DNA of 64,000 nucleotides from Achromobacter animicus (GCF_902859585.1 NZ_CADIJM010000001.1:186001-250000), one strand, 5' to 3'; positions 46,601 through 56,317 are shown, numbered from the stretch's first letter. The notes: a model not told the origin generated them from the letters alone. A program made the numbers and translations.

Positions 46601-46614
46601 TTGATCCAGCGCAA
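46601..46614. promoter_or_regulatory. FNR/DNR-type box between nnrS and narK1
   Basis: TTGAT-CCAG-CGCAA matches the FNR/DNR consensus (TTGAT-N4-ATCAA) at 8 of 10 positions. It lies 99 bases from nnrS and 131 from narK1 in a 242-base gap. A perfect palindrome GTATTTGAAATAC sits at 46550-46562 in an AT-rich patch on the nnrS side. Confidence 0.45.
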
Positions 46615-46744
46615 GGCTGTCCGGAACACCCGCATGACTAGGCACTTCGGAAATGGCCCTTTGGTCGGCTGGGGAATGGTGAGGGAAGGGTGGCCTCCTT
46701 AGGCTACCCACATACGCATTTGTCAGCAAAAAGCGAGACCAACC

Positions 46745-48004
46745 ATGGCAGCACATCAATCCTCGGCCGGCGCGCCGATGCGGGTCCTGATATCCAGTAC
46801 GTTTGCCTTCACCATCTGTTTCGCGGTGTGGATGATCTTCGCCGTGCTGGGCATTCCCATAAAAACCCAGCTCGGCCTGTCTGAAACGCAATTCGGCCTG
46901 CTGGCCGCCATGCCGGTCCTGACCGGTTCCCTCGTGCGCGTGCCGCTGGGCATCTGGACCGACCGCTACGGCGGCCGCCCCGTGTTCTTCGTGCTGATGT
47001 TGCTGGCAGTGGTGCCGATCTGGCTGCTGTCGTACGCCACGGAATACTGGCAGTTCCTGGTGCTGGCGCTGTTCGTCGGCCTGACCGGCGGCTCGTTCTC
47101 GGTGGGTACGCCCTACGTGGCGCGCTGGTTCCCGCGCAACAAGCAGGGCCTGGCCATGGGCGTCTTTGGCGCCGGCAACTCGGGTTCGGCCATCACCAAG
47201 TTCGTGGCGCCCGCACTGATCGCCGCGGCCGCCGGATCCTGGGTCATCGTGCCGCAGGTGTACGCCGTGGCGCTGCTGGTCACCGCAATCCTGTTCTGGA
47301 TGTTCTCGTCGTCCGATCCCTCGCACCGCGTTGCGGGCGGCGCATCCTTGTCGGCCCAGTTCGCCATGCTGAAGGACCCGCGCGTCTGGCGCTATTGCCA
47401 GTACTACTCGGTCGTGTTCGGCGGCTACGTTGCCCTGGCGCTGTGGATGACCAAGTACTACATCGGCGAATACGGCTTCGACATGAAGCTGGCCGCGCTG
47501 TTGGCCGCATGTTTCTCGCTGCCCGGCGGCGTGCTGCGCGCGGTGGGCGGCTGGATCTCCGACCGCTACGGCGCCTACAAGACCACGTGGTGGGTGATGT
47601 GGGTGTGCTGGGTCGCGTTCTTCCTGCTGAGCTATCCGCAAACCGAATTCACCGTCATGACGGCCGGCGGCCCGCGTTCCTTCGGCATCGCGCTCGGTCC
47701 GGTCACCTTCACCATCCTGCTGTTCATCGTCGGCATCGCCATGGCGATCGGCAAGGCCTCCGTCTTCAAGTTCATTTCTGACGAGTTCAGCGACAACATC
47801 GGCGCCGTGTCCGGCATCGTCGGGCTGGCTGGCGGCCTGGGCGGCTTCATTCTTCCCATCATGTTCGGCGTCCTGCTCGACCTGACCGGCATCCGCTCCA
47901 GCGCCTTCATGCTGCTGTACGGCACGGTCTGCGTCTCGCTCATCTTCATGCACTTCAGTTTCCGGCCCGAAAGCGCGGCCATCGCGCGGCAGCAAGCCGC
48001 CTGA
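46745..48004 (+). CDS. narK1: Nitrate/nitrite transporter NarK1-type
   Basis: A 419-residue major-facilitator transporter with 12 membrane segments. Nitrate-porter features include FAVLGIPIKTQLGLSETQFGLLAAMPVLTGSLVRVPLGIWTDRYGGR, the glycine-rich GVFGAGNSGSAITKFVAPAL and the second-half GGWISDRYGAYKTTWW. NarK1-type proteins import nitrate with protons. The second narK gene follows after 26 bases, so the two transporters form a pair and probably share control with narGHJI. The ribosome site is weak (GAGACCAACC before ATG). Confidence 0.92.
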   Translation: MAAHQSSAGAPMRVLISSTFAFTICFAVWMIFAVLGIPIKTQLGLSETQFGLLAAMPVLTGSLVRVPLGIWTDRYGGRPVFFVLMLLAVVPIWLLSYATEYWQFLVLALFVGLTGGSFSVGTPYVARWFPRNKQGLAMGVFGAGNSGSAITKFVAPALIAAAAGSWVIVPQVYAVALLVTAILFWMFSSSDPSHRVAGGASLSAQFAMLKDPRVWRYCQYYSVVFGGYVALALWMTKYYIGEYGFDMKLAALLAACFSLPGGVLRAVGGWISDRYGAYKTTWWVMWVCWVAFFLLSYPQTEFTVMTAGGPRSFGIALGPVTFTILLFIVGIAMAIGKASVFKFISDEFSDNIGAVSGIVGLAGGLGGFILPIMFGVLLDLTGIRSSAFMLLYGTVCVSLIFMHFSFRPESAAIARQQAA

Positions 48005-48030
48005 CCCACCCACCATCCTGAGAGAACCTC

Positions 48031-49416
48031 ATGTCCACTCAAGTCCTTGCGCGCTGGGAGCCGGATAACCCCGGCTTCTGGAAACAGACCGGCGCGCGCG
48101 TCGCCAACCGTAATCTGTGGATCTCGATCCCGGCGCTGATGCTGGCGTTCAGCATCTGGATGCTGTGGAGCGTGGTCGTGGTCAACCTGGACCGCGCCGG
48201 CTTCATGCTGTCCAAGAACCAGCTGTTCTGGCTGACGGCGCTGCCCGCGCTGTCCGGCGCCACGCTGCGCATCTTCTACTCGTTCCTCGTGCCCGTCTTC
48301 GGCGGGCGCAAGTGGACGGCCATCTCCACCGCCTCGCTGCTGATTCCGGCGCTGGGCATGGGCTTCGCGCTGCGCGACCCCACCACCTCGTTCCCCACGC
48401 TCCTGATCCTGGCGCTGCTGTGCGGCCTGGGCGGCGGCAACTTCAGCTCCAGCATGGCCAACATCAGCTTCTTCTTTCCCAAGGAAAAGAAAGGCCTGGC
48501 CACGGGCTTGAATGCCGGCATCGGAAACCTGGGCGTGTCGCTGGTGCAGTTCGTGGTGCCGGTTGTCATCACGATGGGCGTGTTTGGCGTCGCCGGCGGC
48601 GAACCCCAGGTCATCAACGCCAATGGCACGCAGCAGAACCTGTGGCTGCAGAACGCGGGCTTCATCTGGGTGATCCCCATCGCGCTGGCGTCCATCGCCG
48701 CGTGGTTCGGCATGAACGACATCGCCGATGCGCGCGCCTCGTTCGCCGACCAGGCCGTCATCTTCAAGCGCAAGCACAACTGGCTGATGTGCTGGCTGTA
48801 CGTGGGCACGTTCGGGTCGTTCATCGGCTTCTCGGCGGGCTTCGCCATGCTGACCAAGACGCTGTTTCCCACGGTCAATCCCATGGCATACGCCTTCCTG
48901 GGACCGCTGGTCGGATCGCTGACGCGTCCCGTGGGCGGCTGGATCTCCGACAAGCTGGGCGGCGCCCGGGTCACGCTGTTCACCTTCGCGGCCATGATCG
49001 CCGCGGTGGCGGGAGTCATGGTGTTCCTGCCTGGCGAAGGCCGGCTGGGCGACTTCAACGGGTTCCTCGCCATGTTCATCGTGCTGTTTGCGCTGACCGG
49101 CCTGGGCAACGGCTCGACGTTCCGCATGATCCCCGTGATCTTCCTGCGTGAGCGCACGCAGGCCGCGCAGGGCAAGGGCCCGGCCGCGCAAAAACAGGCG
49201 ATGACGGAAGCAGCCAAGGAATCGGCCGCCGTGCTGGGCTTTTCCGGCGCCATCGGGGCCTACGGCGGCTTTTTCATCCCGCGCAGCTTCGGCACGTCGC
49301 TCGACATGACGGGCAGCGTACAGACCGCGCTGGTTTGCTTCATCGCCTTCTACGCCACCTGCATGCTGATCACCTGGTGGTTCTACGCGCGCCGCAATGC
49401 CCCCGTGCCGTGCTGA
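48031..49416 (+). CDS. narK2: Nitrate/nitrite antiporter NarK2-type
   Basis: A 461-residue major-facilitator protein. Nitrate signature motifs are GLATGLNAGIGNLGVSLVQFVVPV in the first half and FSGAIGAYGGFFIPRSFGTSLDM in the second, with arginine-bearing segments GATLRIFYSFLVPVFGGRKW and GPLVGSLTRPVGGWISDKLGG. It is the likely nitrate/nitrite exchanger that takes up nitrate and removes nitrite made by NarG. A hydrophilic insert near NDIADARASFADQAVIFKRKHNW precedes the second half. AGAG precedes the ATG. A large hairpin follows the stop. Confidence 0.92.
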   Translation: MSTQVLARWEPDNPGFWKQTGARVANRNLWISIPALMLAFSIWMLWSVVVVNLDRAGFMLSKNQLFWLTALPALSGATLRIFYSFLVPVFGGRKWTAISTASLLIPALGMGFALRDPTTSFPTLLILALLCGLGGGNFSSSMANISFFFPKEKKGLATGLNAGIGNLGVSLVQFVVPVVITMGVFGVAGGEPQVINANGTQQNLWLQNAGFIWVIPIALASIAAWFGMNDIADARASFADQAVIFKRKHNWLMCWLYVGTFGSFIGFSAGFAMLTKTLFPTVNPMAYAFLGPLVGSLTRPVGGWISDKLGGARVTLFTFAAMIAAVAGVMVFLPGEGRLGDFNGFLAMFIVLFALTGLGNGSTFRMIPVIFLRERTQAAQGKGPAAQKQAMTEAAKESAAVLGFSGAIGAYGGFFIPRSFGTSLDMTGSVQTALVCFIAFYATCMLITWWFYARRNAPVPC

Positions 49417-49427
49417 TCTGCCCGATA

Positions 49428-49466
49428 CGCCGGCCGGTCCGCGCGTTGCGCGCGGTGCGGCCGGCG
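49428..49466 (+). terminator. Large nested hairpin between narK2 and narG
   Basis: CGCCGGCCG (49428-49436) pairs with CGGCCGGCG (49458-49466), and inside it CCGCGCG (49439-49445) pairs with CGCGCGG (49449-49455) over TTG. No T-run follows. It could end or trim the narK transcript upstream of narG. Confidence 0.55.
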
Positions 49467-49472
49467 GCGCGC

Positions 49473-49502
49473 GACTAGTTCGGTCTACGCGGATAACTAG
49501 TC
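49473..49502. promoter_or_regulatory. Inverted repeat upstream of narG
   Basis: GACTAGTT (49473-49480) and AACTAGTC (49495-49502) are perfect 8-bp arms with a 14-base spacer, 123 bases before narG. It may be a regulator site or an extension of the preceding hairpin region. Confidence 0.4.
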
Positions 49503-49624
49503 ACTCTGCCGAACCCGGGTTGTGCCACCGGCGAATGGTCCGCCAGACAGCCCAGTCCTAAAGTTGCTTCAACAGCATTGATCGCAGTACGCGCCGGCCA
49601 GGCCGGCGTTCTTGGAGAAACACA

Positions 49625-52600
49625 ATGAGTCATTTTCTGGACCGGTTGAAGTTCATGTCGCGGGTGAAGTCCACCTTCGCGAACGGTCACGGCGAAACCG
49701 TCAACGAGGACCGCAAGTGGGAAAACGCGTACCGCGCCCGCTGGCAGCACGACAAGGTGGTGCGTTCCACCCACGGCGTGAACTGCACCGGCTCCTGCTC
49801 CTGGAAGGTCTATGTCAAGAACGGCCTGATCACCTGGGAAACCCAGCAGACCGACTACCCCCGCACCCGTCCCGATCTGCCCAACCATGAGCCGCGTGGC
49901 TGTCCGCGCGGCGCCTCGTACAGCTGGTATGTGTACTCGGCGCAACGCGTGAAGTACCCCATGATCCGCGGCCGCCTCATCGAGATGTGGCGCGAAGCCC
50001 GCAAGACCATGGATCCCATCGCCGCCTGGGAATGGATCAGCCAGGATCCCAAGCGCGCCAAGCGCTACAAGTCGGTGCGCGGCCTGGGCGGCTTTGTCCG
50101 CGCCGATTGGGACACCGCCACCGAAATCATTGCTGCCGCCAACGCGCTCACCATCAAGAAGTACGGTCCCGACCGCGTGATCGGCTTCTCGCCGATTCCC
50201 GCGATGTCGATGGTCAGCTACGCCGCCGGCGCCCGCTACCTGAGCCTGCTGGGCGGCGCCTGCCTCAGCTTCTACGACTGGTACTGCGATCTTCCCCCCG
50301 CCAGCCCCCAGATCTGGGGCGAACAAACTGACGTGCCCGAATCGGCCGACTGGTACAACTCCACCTACCTGATGGTCTGGGGCTCGAACGTCCCGCAGAC
50401 CCGCACCCCCGACGCGCACTTCTACACCGAAGTCCGCTACAAGGGCACCAAGACCGTGGCCGTGTCCAGCGACTTCGGCGAAATGGTCAAGTTCGGCGAC
50501 ATCTGGCTGGCGCCCAAGCAGGGCACCGACGCCGCGCTCGCCATGGCCATGGGCCACGTCATCCTCAAGGAATTCCACCTCTCGGGCAAGTCGGCCTACT
50601 TCACGGACTACGTGCGCCGCTACACCGACATGCCGATGCTGGTGCAGCTCAAGGAACGCGACGGCTTCTACGCCCCTGACCACTTCCTGCGCGCCTCGCA
50701 ACTCGACAACGCGCTCGGCGAACAGAACAACCCCGACTGGAAGACGCTGGTCCTGGACGAGTCCACCGGCGATCTGGTCGCGCCCAACGGCAGCATCGGT
50801 TTCCGCTGGGGCGAGGGCGCCGTCAACGACGGTGAAAAGGTTGGCCGCTGGAACCTCGAATCCAAGGACGGCGGTTCGGGCCGCGAAATCGTCCCGACGC
50901 TGACCCTCCTGGGCCAGTCGGACGACGTGGTCGGCGTGGGCTTCCCGTACTTCGGCAGCGAACACGACGAACTTCTCGTGCGCAACGTGCCCGCCCGCCG
51001 CATCCGCCTGGCCGACGGCACCGAGGCGCTGGTCGCCACGGTGTATGACCTGCAAATGGCCAACTACGGCCTCGATCGCGGCCTGGGCGGCGGCAACGTC
51101 GCAACTTCGTACGACGACGACGTTCCCTACACCCCCGCCTGGCAGGAAAAACACACCAGCGTGCCGCGCGCGCAGGTCATCCAGGTGGCGCGCGAATTCG
51201 CCCAGAACGCGCACGACACCGAAGGCAAGTCCATGGTCATCGTCGGCGCCGGCCTGAACCACTGGTACCACATGGACATGATCTACCGCGGCATCATCAA
51301 CATGCTGATGATGTGCGGTTGCGTCGGCAAGAGCGGCGGCGGCTGGGCGCACTATGTGGGCCAGGAAAAGCTGCGTCCGCAGTTCGGCTGGGCGCCCTTG
51401 GCGTTCGCCGCGGACTGGGTCCGCCCGCCGCGCCAGATGAACGGCACCTCGTTCTTCTACGCCCACACCAGCCAATGGCGCCACGAAAAGCTGAACGTGC
51501 AGGAAGTGCTCGGCCCCACCGCCGACCGCGCCAAGTACGGCGAACTCAGCATGATCGACCTGAACGCCCGCGCCGAGCGCATGGGCTGGCTGCCGTCGGC
51601 CCCGCAGCTGCGCACCAATCCGCTGGACGTGGTGGCGCAGGCCGACAGCCTGGGCAAGGATCCCATCGCCCACGCGGTCGAACAGATGAAGTCGGGCGAC
51701 CTTCGCATGTCCTGCGAAAACCCGGACGATCCCGCCAACTTCCCGCGCAACATGTTCGTGTGGCGCTCCAACATCCTCGGCTCCAGCGGCAAGGGCCACG
51801 AGTATTTCCTGAAGTACCTGCTGGGCACGCAGAACGCGGTGTTCGGCGATGAAGGCGATGCCATCAAGCCCACCGAAGTCACCTACGAGGACGACGCGGC
51901 CGAAGGCAAGCTGGACCTGCTGACGGTGCTGGACTTCCGCATGAGCACCACGTGCCTGTACGGCGACATCGTGCTGCCCACGGCCACCTGGTACGAAAAG
52001 GACGACCTCAACACGTCCGACATGCACCCCTTCATCCACCCGCTCAGCGAAGCCGTGCAGCCGCTCTGGGAAAGCAAGACCGACTGGGAAATCTACAAGC
52101 TGCTCGCCAAGAAGTTCACCGACATCGGCGGTCCGTACCTCGGCAAGCGCCGCGATCTGGTGCTGACCCCGCTGATGCACGACACCCCGGGAGAACTCGG
52201 CCAGGCCTTCGAACCCAAGGACTGGAAGCTGGGCGAATGCGACCTGATCCCCGGCAAGACCGCGCCGTCCATGACGGTGGTTGAACGCGATTACAACGAC
52301 ATCTACCGCAAGTTCACGTCGGTGGGTCCGTTGCTGGACAAGCTGGGCAACGGCGGCAAGGGCATCAACTGGAACACGCAGCACGAGGTCCACGAGCTGG
52401 CCGGCATCAACGACAGCGTCACCGAAGCCGGCGTCAGCCAGGGCCGTCCGCGTCTGGACACGGCCATCGACGCCGCTGAAATGATCCTGACCTTCGCACC
52501 GGAAACCAACGGCCACGTGTCGGTCAAGGCGTGGGAAGCGCTGGGCAAGATCACCGGACGCGACCACACGCACCTTGCCGTCGGCCGCGAGCACGACAAG

Positions 52601-53368
52601 ATCCGCTTCCGCGACATCCAGGCGCAGCCGCGCAAGATCATTTCGGCGCCCACCTGGTCTGGCCTGGAAAGCGAAGAGGTCAGCTACAACGCCGGCTATA
52701 CCAACGTCCATGAACTGATCCCATGGCGCACCCTGACGGGCCGCCAGCAGTTCTACCAGGATCACCGCTGGATGCTGGACTTTGGCGAAGGCTCGTGCGT
52801 GTACAAGCCCGCCATCGACACCAAGACGGTTGCGCCCATGCTGGGCAAGTACCCCAACGGCGAAAAGGAACTGGTCCTGAACTGGATTACGCCGCACCAG
52901 AAGTGGGGCATCCACAGCACGTATTCGGACAACCTGCGCATGCTGACCCTGAGCCGCGGTGGCCCCCACGTGTGGGTGTCCGAAGCCGAGGCCAAGCAGG
53001 CCGGTCTGGTCGACAACGACTGGGTCGAAGTGTTCAACGTCAACGGCACGCTGACCGCCCGGGTGGTCGTGAGCCAGCGCGTGCCGGTCGGCATGTGCCT
53101 GATGTACCACGCCCAGGAAAAGATCGTGAACGTGCCGGGCGCTGAAACCAGCGGCAAGCGCGGCGGCATCCACAACTCGGTCACGCGCACGGTGCTCAAG
53201 CCCACGCACATGATCGGCGGCTACGCCCAGCAGGCCTACGGTTTCAACTACTACGGCACCGTGGGCGCCAACCGCGACGAATTCGTGGTCGTGCGCAAGA
53301 TGAAGAAGGTGGACTGGCTGGAAGGCCCGCTCGTCGAAGAACTGCAACAAGAAGAGAAGCAATCATGA
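49625..53368 (+). CDS. narG: Respiratory nitrate reductase alpha subunit
   Basis: A 1247-residue molybdenum enzyme that reduces nitrate to nitrite on the cytoplasmic face of the inner membrane. The FS0 iron-sulphur ligands begin H50 (STHGVNC), C54 and C58, followed by WETQQTDYPRTRPDLPNHEPRGCPRGASYSWY. The Mo-cofactor region includes YCDLPPASPQIWGEQTDVPESADWYNS, where the Asp ligand of Mo is expected. The length equals the usual NarG size. AGGCCGGCG... and a GGAGAAAC site precede the ATG at 49625. It overlaps narH by 4 bases. No Tat export of its own is expected; the N-terminus keeps the vestigial Tat-like region seen in NarG. Confidence 0.96.
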   Translation: MSHFLDRLKFMSRVKSTFANGHGETVNEDRKWENAYRARWQHDKVVRSTHGVNCTGSCSWKVYVKNGLITWETQQTDYPRTRPDLPNHEPRGCPRGASYSWYVYSAQRVKYPMIRGRLIEMWREARKTMDPIAAWEWISQDPKRAKRYKSVRGLGGFVRADWDTATEIIAAANALTIKKYGPDRVIGFSPIPAMSMVSYAAGARYLSLLGGACLSFYDWYCDLPPASPQIWGEQTDVPESADWYNSTYLMVWGSNVPQTRTPDAHFYTEVRYKGTKTVAVSSDFGEMVKFGDIWLAPKQGTDAALAMAMGHVILKEFHLSGKSAYFTDYVRRYTDMPMLVQLKERDGFYAPDHFLRASQLDNALGEQNNPDWKTLVLDESTGDLVAPNGSIGFRWGEGAVNDGEKVGRWNLESKDGGSGREIVPTLTLLGQSDDVVGVGFPYFGSEHDELLVRNVPARRIRLADGTEALVATVYDLQMANYGLDRGLGGGNVATSYDDDVPYTPAWQEKHTSVPRAQVIQVAREFAQNAHDTEGKSMVIVGAGLNHWYHMDMIYRGIINMLMMCGCVGKSGGGWAHYVGQEKLRPQFGWAPLAFAADWVRPPRQMNGTSFFYAHTSQWRHEKLNVQEVLGPTADRAKYGELSMIDLNARAERMGWLPSAPQLRTNPLDVVAQADSLGKDPIAHAVEQMKSGDLRMSCENPDDPANFPRNMFVWRSNILGSSGKGHEYFLKYLLGTQNAVFGDEGDAIKPTEVTYEDDAAEGKLDLLTVLDFRMSTTCLYGDIVLPTATWYEKDDLNTSDMHPFIHPLSEAVQPLWESKTDWEIYKLLAKKFTDIGGPYLGKRRDLVLTPLMHDTPGELGQAFEPKDWKLGECDLIPGKTAPSMTVVERDYNDIYRKFTSVGPLLDKLGNGGKGINWNTQHEVHELAGINDSVTEAGVSQGRPRLDTAIDAAEMILTFAPETNGHVSVKAWEALGKITGRDHTHLAVGREHDKIRFRDIQAQPRKIISAPTWSGLESEEVSYNAGYTNVHELIPWRTLTGRQQFYQDHRWMLDFGEGSCVYKPAIDTKTVAPMLGKYPNGEKELVLNWITPHQKWGIHSTYSDNLRMLTLSRGGPHVWVSEAEAKQAGLVDNDWVEVFNVNGTLTARVVVSQRVPVGMCLMYHAQEKIVNVPGAETSGKRGGIHNSVTRTVLKPTHMIGGYAQQAYGFNYYGTVGANRDEFVVVRKMKKVDWLEGPLVEELQQEEKQS

Positions 53369-54930
53369 GGATACGCGCCCAAATCGGCATGGTGCTGAAC
53401 CTGGACAAGTGCATTGGCTGCCACACTTGCTCGGTCACCTGCAAGAACGTCTGGACCAGCCGCGACGGTGTCGAGTATGCCTGGTTCAACAACGTGGAAA
53501 CCAAGCCCGGCATTGGCTATCCGAAGGAATGGGAAAACCAGGAAAAGTGGAAGGGCGGCTGGAGCCGCACGGCCGCCGGCAAGCTGGAACCGCGTCAAGG
53601 CGGCAAGCTGCGCATCCTGGCCAACCTGTTCGCCAACCCGAACCTGCCCGCCATCGACGACTACTACGAGCCGTTCACCTACGACTACGAGCATCTGAAG
53701 AACGCGCCGCTGTCGCAGACGCCGCCCACCGCGCGTCCGGTGTCGGTGCTGACGGGCAAGAAGATGGACAAGATCCATTGGGGCCCCAACTGGGAAGACG
53801 ACCTGGGCGGCGAATTCAGCTCGCGCAGCCGCGACGCCCTGTTTGAAGGCGTGCAGAAGGAGATGTACTCGACCTTCGAGAACACCTTCATGATGTACCT
53901 GCCGCGCCTGTGCGAACACTGCCTGAACCCGGCCTGTGTCGCCAGCTGCCCGTCCGGCTCCATCTACAAGCGTGAAGACGACGGCATCGTCCTGGTCGAC
54001 CAGGACAAGTGCCGCGGCTGGCGCATGTGCATCTCGGGCTGCCCGTACAAGAAGATCTACTACAACTGGAACAGCGGCAAGGCCGAGAAGTGCACGTTCT
54101 GCTACCCGCGCATCGAGGCCGGCCAGCCGACCGTGTGCTCGGAAACCTGCGTGGGCCGCATCCGCTACCTGGGCGTGCTGCTGTACGACGCCGACCAGAT
54201 CGAGAACGCCGCATCCACCGCGAACGAGCAAGACCTCTACCAGTCGCAGCTCGACCTGTTCCTGGACCCGCACTCGCCCGAGGTGATCGCCGCGGCCCGC
54301 GAGCAGGGCATCCCGGAATCGTGGCTGGAAGCTGCGCGCAATTCGCCCGTCTACAAGATGGCCGTCGAATGGAAGGTCGCTTTCCCGCTGCACCCGGAAT
54401 ACCGCACGCTGCCCATGGTCTGGTACATCCCGCCGCTGTCGCCCATCCAGACGGCGGCTGAATCGGGCAAGATGCCCCAGCGCACCGTCGGCAAGAGCGG
54501 CATGATCCCCGATGTGTCCACGCTGCGCATCCCCGTGCGCTACCTGGCCAACCTGCTGACCGCCGGCAAGGAAGCGCCGGTGCTGCAAGCGCTGGAACGC
54601 ATGCTGGCCATGCGCGCATTCAAGCGGTCCGAGACCGTTCACGGCGAACGCGACACGGCCCTGCTGGACCAGGTAGGCCTGACCGAGGAAACGGTGCAGG
54701 ACATGTACCGCATCATGGCCATCGCCAACTACGAAGACCGCTTCGTCGTGCCCAGCAGCCACAAGGAAGTGGTCGAGGACAGCTTCAACGAGAAGGGAAG
54801 CTGCGGCTTCACGTTTGGCAACGGCTGCTCGGGCGGCGTGTCGGAAGGCACTCTGTTCGGTCGCAAGCCCCAGGGCAGCGAAATCTTCATCGAGATGCCC
54901 AAGTCGCGCAAGAAGGCCGTTTCGGCTTAA
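53365..54930 (+). CDS. narH: Respiratory nitrate reductase beta subunit
   Basis: A 521-residue iron-sulphur subunit that carries electrons from NarI to NarG. Cysteine groups are CIGCHTCSVTCKNVW near 14-30, CEHCLNPACVASCPSG near 185-200, CRGWRMCISGCPYKK (Trp in place of the second Cys, typical of the [3Fe-4S] site), and CTFCYPRIEAGQPTVCSETCVGRIRY. The order and the Trp substitution are those of NarH. Translated by ATGA overlap with narG. The C-terminal region of about 180 residues matches the normal NarH tail. Confidence 0.96.
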   Translation: MRIRAQIGMVLNLDKCIGCHTCSVTCKNVWTSRDGVEYAWFNNVETKPGIGYPKEWENQEKWKGGWSRTAAGKLEPRQGGKLRILANLFANPNLPAIDDYYEPFTYDYEHLKNAPLSQTPPTARPVSVLTGKKMDKIHWGPNWEDDLGGEFSSRSRDALFEGVQKEMYSTFENTFMMYLPRLCEHCLNPACVASCPSGSIYKREDDGIVLVDQDKCRGWRMCISGCPYKKIYYNWNSGKAEKCTFCYPRIEAGQPTVCSETCVGRIRYLGVLLYDADQIENAASTANEQDLYQSQLDLFLDPHSPEVIAAAREQGIPESWLEAARNSPVYKMAVEWKVAFPLHPEYRTLPMVWYIPPLSPIQTAAESGKMPQRTVGKSGMIPDVSTLRIPVRYLANLLTAGKEAPVLQALERMLAMRAFKRSETVHGERDTALLDQVGLTEETVQDMYRIMAIANYEDRFVVPSSHKEVVEDSFNEKGSCGFTFGNGCSGGVSEGTLFGRKPQGSEIFIEMPKSRKKAVSA

Positions 54931-54945
54931 GCAAAGGAAAACATC

Positions 54946-55593
54946 ATGAGCCTGTACCGACTGCTTTCCGCCATGCTGTGCTACCCCGAGCCGGAGCTGC
55001 TGGACTACCTGGGCGAACTGGAAGAGGCCCTCGCGGCCTATCCGGACGCCGAAGAGACCCTCCAGCCCCTGGTGAGCTACCTGGCCTCGAACGACCTGAT
55101 TCCCCTGCAAGAGAACTACGTCGCCACCTTTGACCGCAACCGCTCGCATTCCCTGCACCTGTTCGAACACGTGCACGGTGAAAGCCGCGACCGCGGCCAA
55201 GCCATGGTGGACTTGCTGGAGACCTACCGCCAGCACGGTTTCGAACCCGTCGTGTCCGAACTGCCGGATCACGTGCCGCTTTTCCTGGAATTCCTGGGCG
55301 TCATTGACCCCGACACAGCCCAGGAACTGCTGGACGAAGCCATCCACGTGCTGGCCGCCATCGGGGCGCGCCTGGCCAAGAGCGAAAGCTCCTATGCCTG
55401 CATCTTTGCCGTGCTGCGCGCCCAGTCCCGCGTGATTCCGCGCGTGCAGACCGAGGCGCCCGTGCGCGACATGGACGAGGCGATGGAGGCTTTCGGGGCC
55501 GGCCCGGACGGCGTGGAACCGCTGCTACGGCCGTTCTCGGGAGGCGGCGCACAGCCCGTGCACTTCCATCCCCGTTCCGCCGCGACTCATTAA
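54946..55593 (+). CDS. narJ: Nitrate reductase assembly chaperone
   Basis: A 215-residue all-helical TorD-family chaperone that holds NarGH until the Mo cofactor is inserted, then releases it to NarI. Features are YRLLSAMLCYPEPELLDYLGELEEAL, NYVATFDRNRSHSLHLFEHVHGESRDRGQAMVDLLETYRQHGFE, and the conserved LPDHVPLFLEFLG. The final 40 residues are variable. AAAGGAAA lies upstream of the ATG. Located between narH and narI as in most nar operons. Confidence 0.95.
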   Translation: MSLYRLLSAMLCYPEPELLDYLGELEEALAAYPDAEETLQPLVSYLASNDLIPLQENYVATFDRNRSHSLHLFEHVHGESRDRGQAMVDLLETYRQHGFEPVVSELPDHVPLFLEFLGVIDPDTAQELLDEAIHVLAAIGARLAKSESSYACIFAVLRAQSRVIPRVQTEAPVRDMDEAMEAFGAGPDGVEPLLRPFSGGGAQPVHFHPRSAATH

Positions 55594-55611
55594 TGCTCAG
55601 GACGACGCATC

Positions 55612-56295
55612 ATGAACTCCCTGAATCAGTTTCTTTTCGGCATCTATCCGTACATCGCGCTGACCATCTTCCTGCTCGGCAGCCTGGCGCGCTTTGAACG
55701 CGAGCAATACACCTGGAAGTCCGACAGCTCGCAACTGCTGCACCGCGGCCAGCTGCGGCTGGGCAACATCCTCTTTCACATCGGCATCATCGGCCTGTTC
55801 TTCGGGCATCTGGCCGGCCTGCTGACTCCGGTCGTCGTGTGGGACACGCTGGGCGTCTCGCACTCGCTCAAGCAGATGGTCGCCATGGTGGCCGGCGGCG
55901 TGATGGGCGGGCTGTGCCTGATCGGCCTCCTGATCCTGATCCACCGCCGCCTGACCGATCCGCGCATTGCACACGCCACCCGGCCGGGCGACAAGATCCT
56001 GCTGCTCTGGATCCTGGTGACCCTGCTGCTGGGCCTGTCCACGATCGTGCTGTCGGCCGGCCACATGGACGGCGAAATGATGGTGCACCTGATGACCTGG
56101 GCGCAGCACATCGTCACGTTCCAGGGCGACGCCGCCAGCTACATCGCCGGCGTGCCGCTGCTCTTCAAGGCGCACCTGTTCATGGGTCTCACGCTGTTCG
56201 TGATCTTCCCGTTCACCCGCCTGGTGCACGTCTGGAGCGGCTTTGCGTCGATCGGCTACCTGGGCCGCGCCTGGCAACTCGTCCGTCCGCGCTGA
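55612..56295 (+). CDS. narI: Respiratory nitrate reductase gamma subunit (cytochrome b)
   Basis: A 227-residue di-haem membrane subunit with five membrane segments. It oxidises ubiquinol and passes electrons to NarH. Haem-ligand histidines are in LFHIGIIGLFFGHLAGLL and in HLMTWAQHIVTF...FKAHLFMGLTLFVIFPFTRLVH. The length is standard. It ends before a periplasmic-fold PPIase gene at 22 bases distance. Completes narGHJI. Confidence 0.96.
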   Translation: MNSLNQFLFGIYPYIALTIFLLGSLARFEREQYTWKSDSSQLLHRGQLRLGNILFHIGIIGLFFGHLAGLLTPVVVWDTLGVSHSLKQMVAMVAGGVMGGLCLIGLLILIHRRLTDPRIAHATRPGDKILLLWILVTLLLGLSTIVLSAGHMDGEMMVHLMTWAQHIVTFQGDAASYIAGVPLLFKAHLFMGLTLFVIFPFTRLVHVWSGFASIGYLGRAWQLVRPR

Positions 56296-56317
56296 TCCAC
56301 TGTCTTAGGAGCCGAAC

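Noticed and set aside
49475-53362. Minus-strand open frame of 1295 codons opposite narG
   Set aside because: The long frame results from GC-rich codon use of narG. It has no ribosome site or recognisable motif and covers a well-defined gene.
53251-55347. Minus-strand open frame of 698 codons opposite narH and narJ
   Set aside because: It spans two real genes and their gap and has shadow-type composition.
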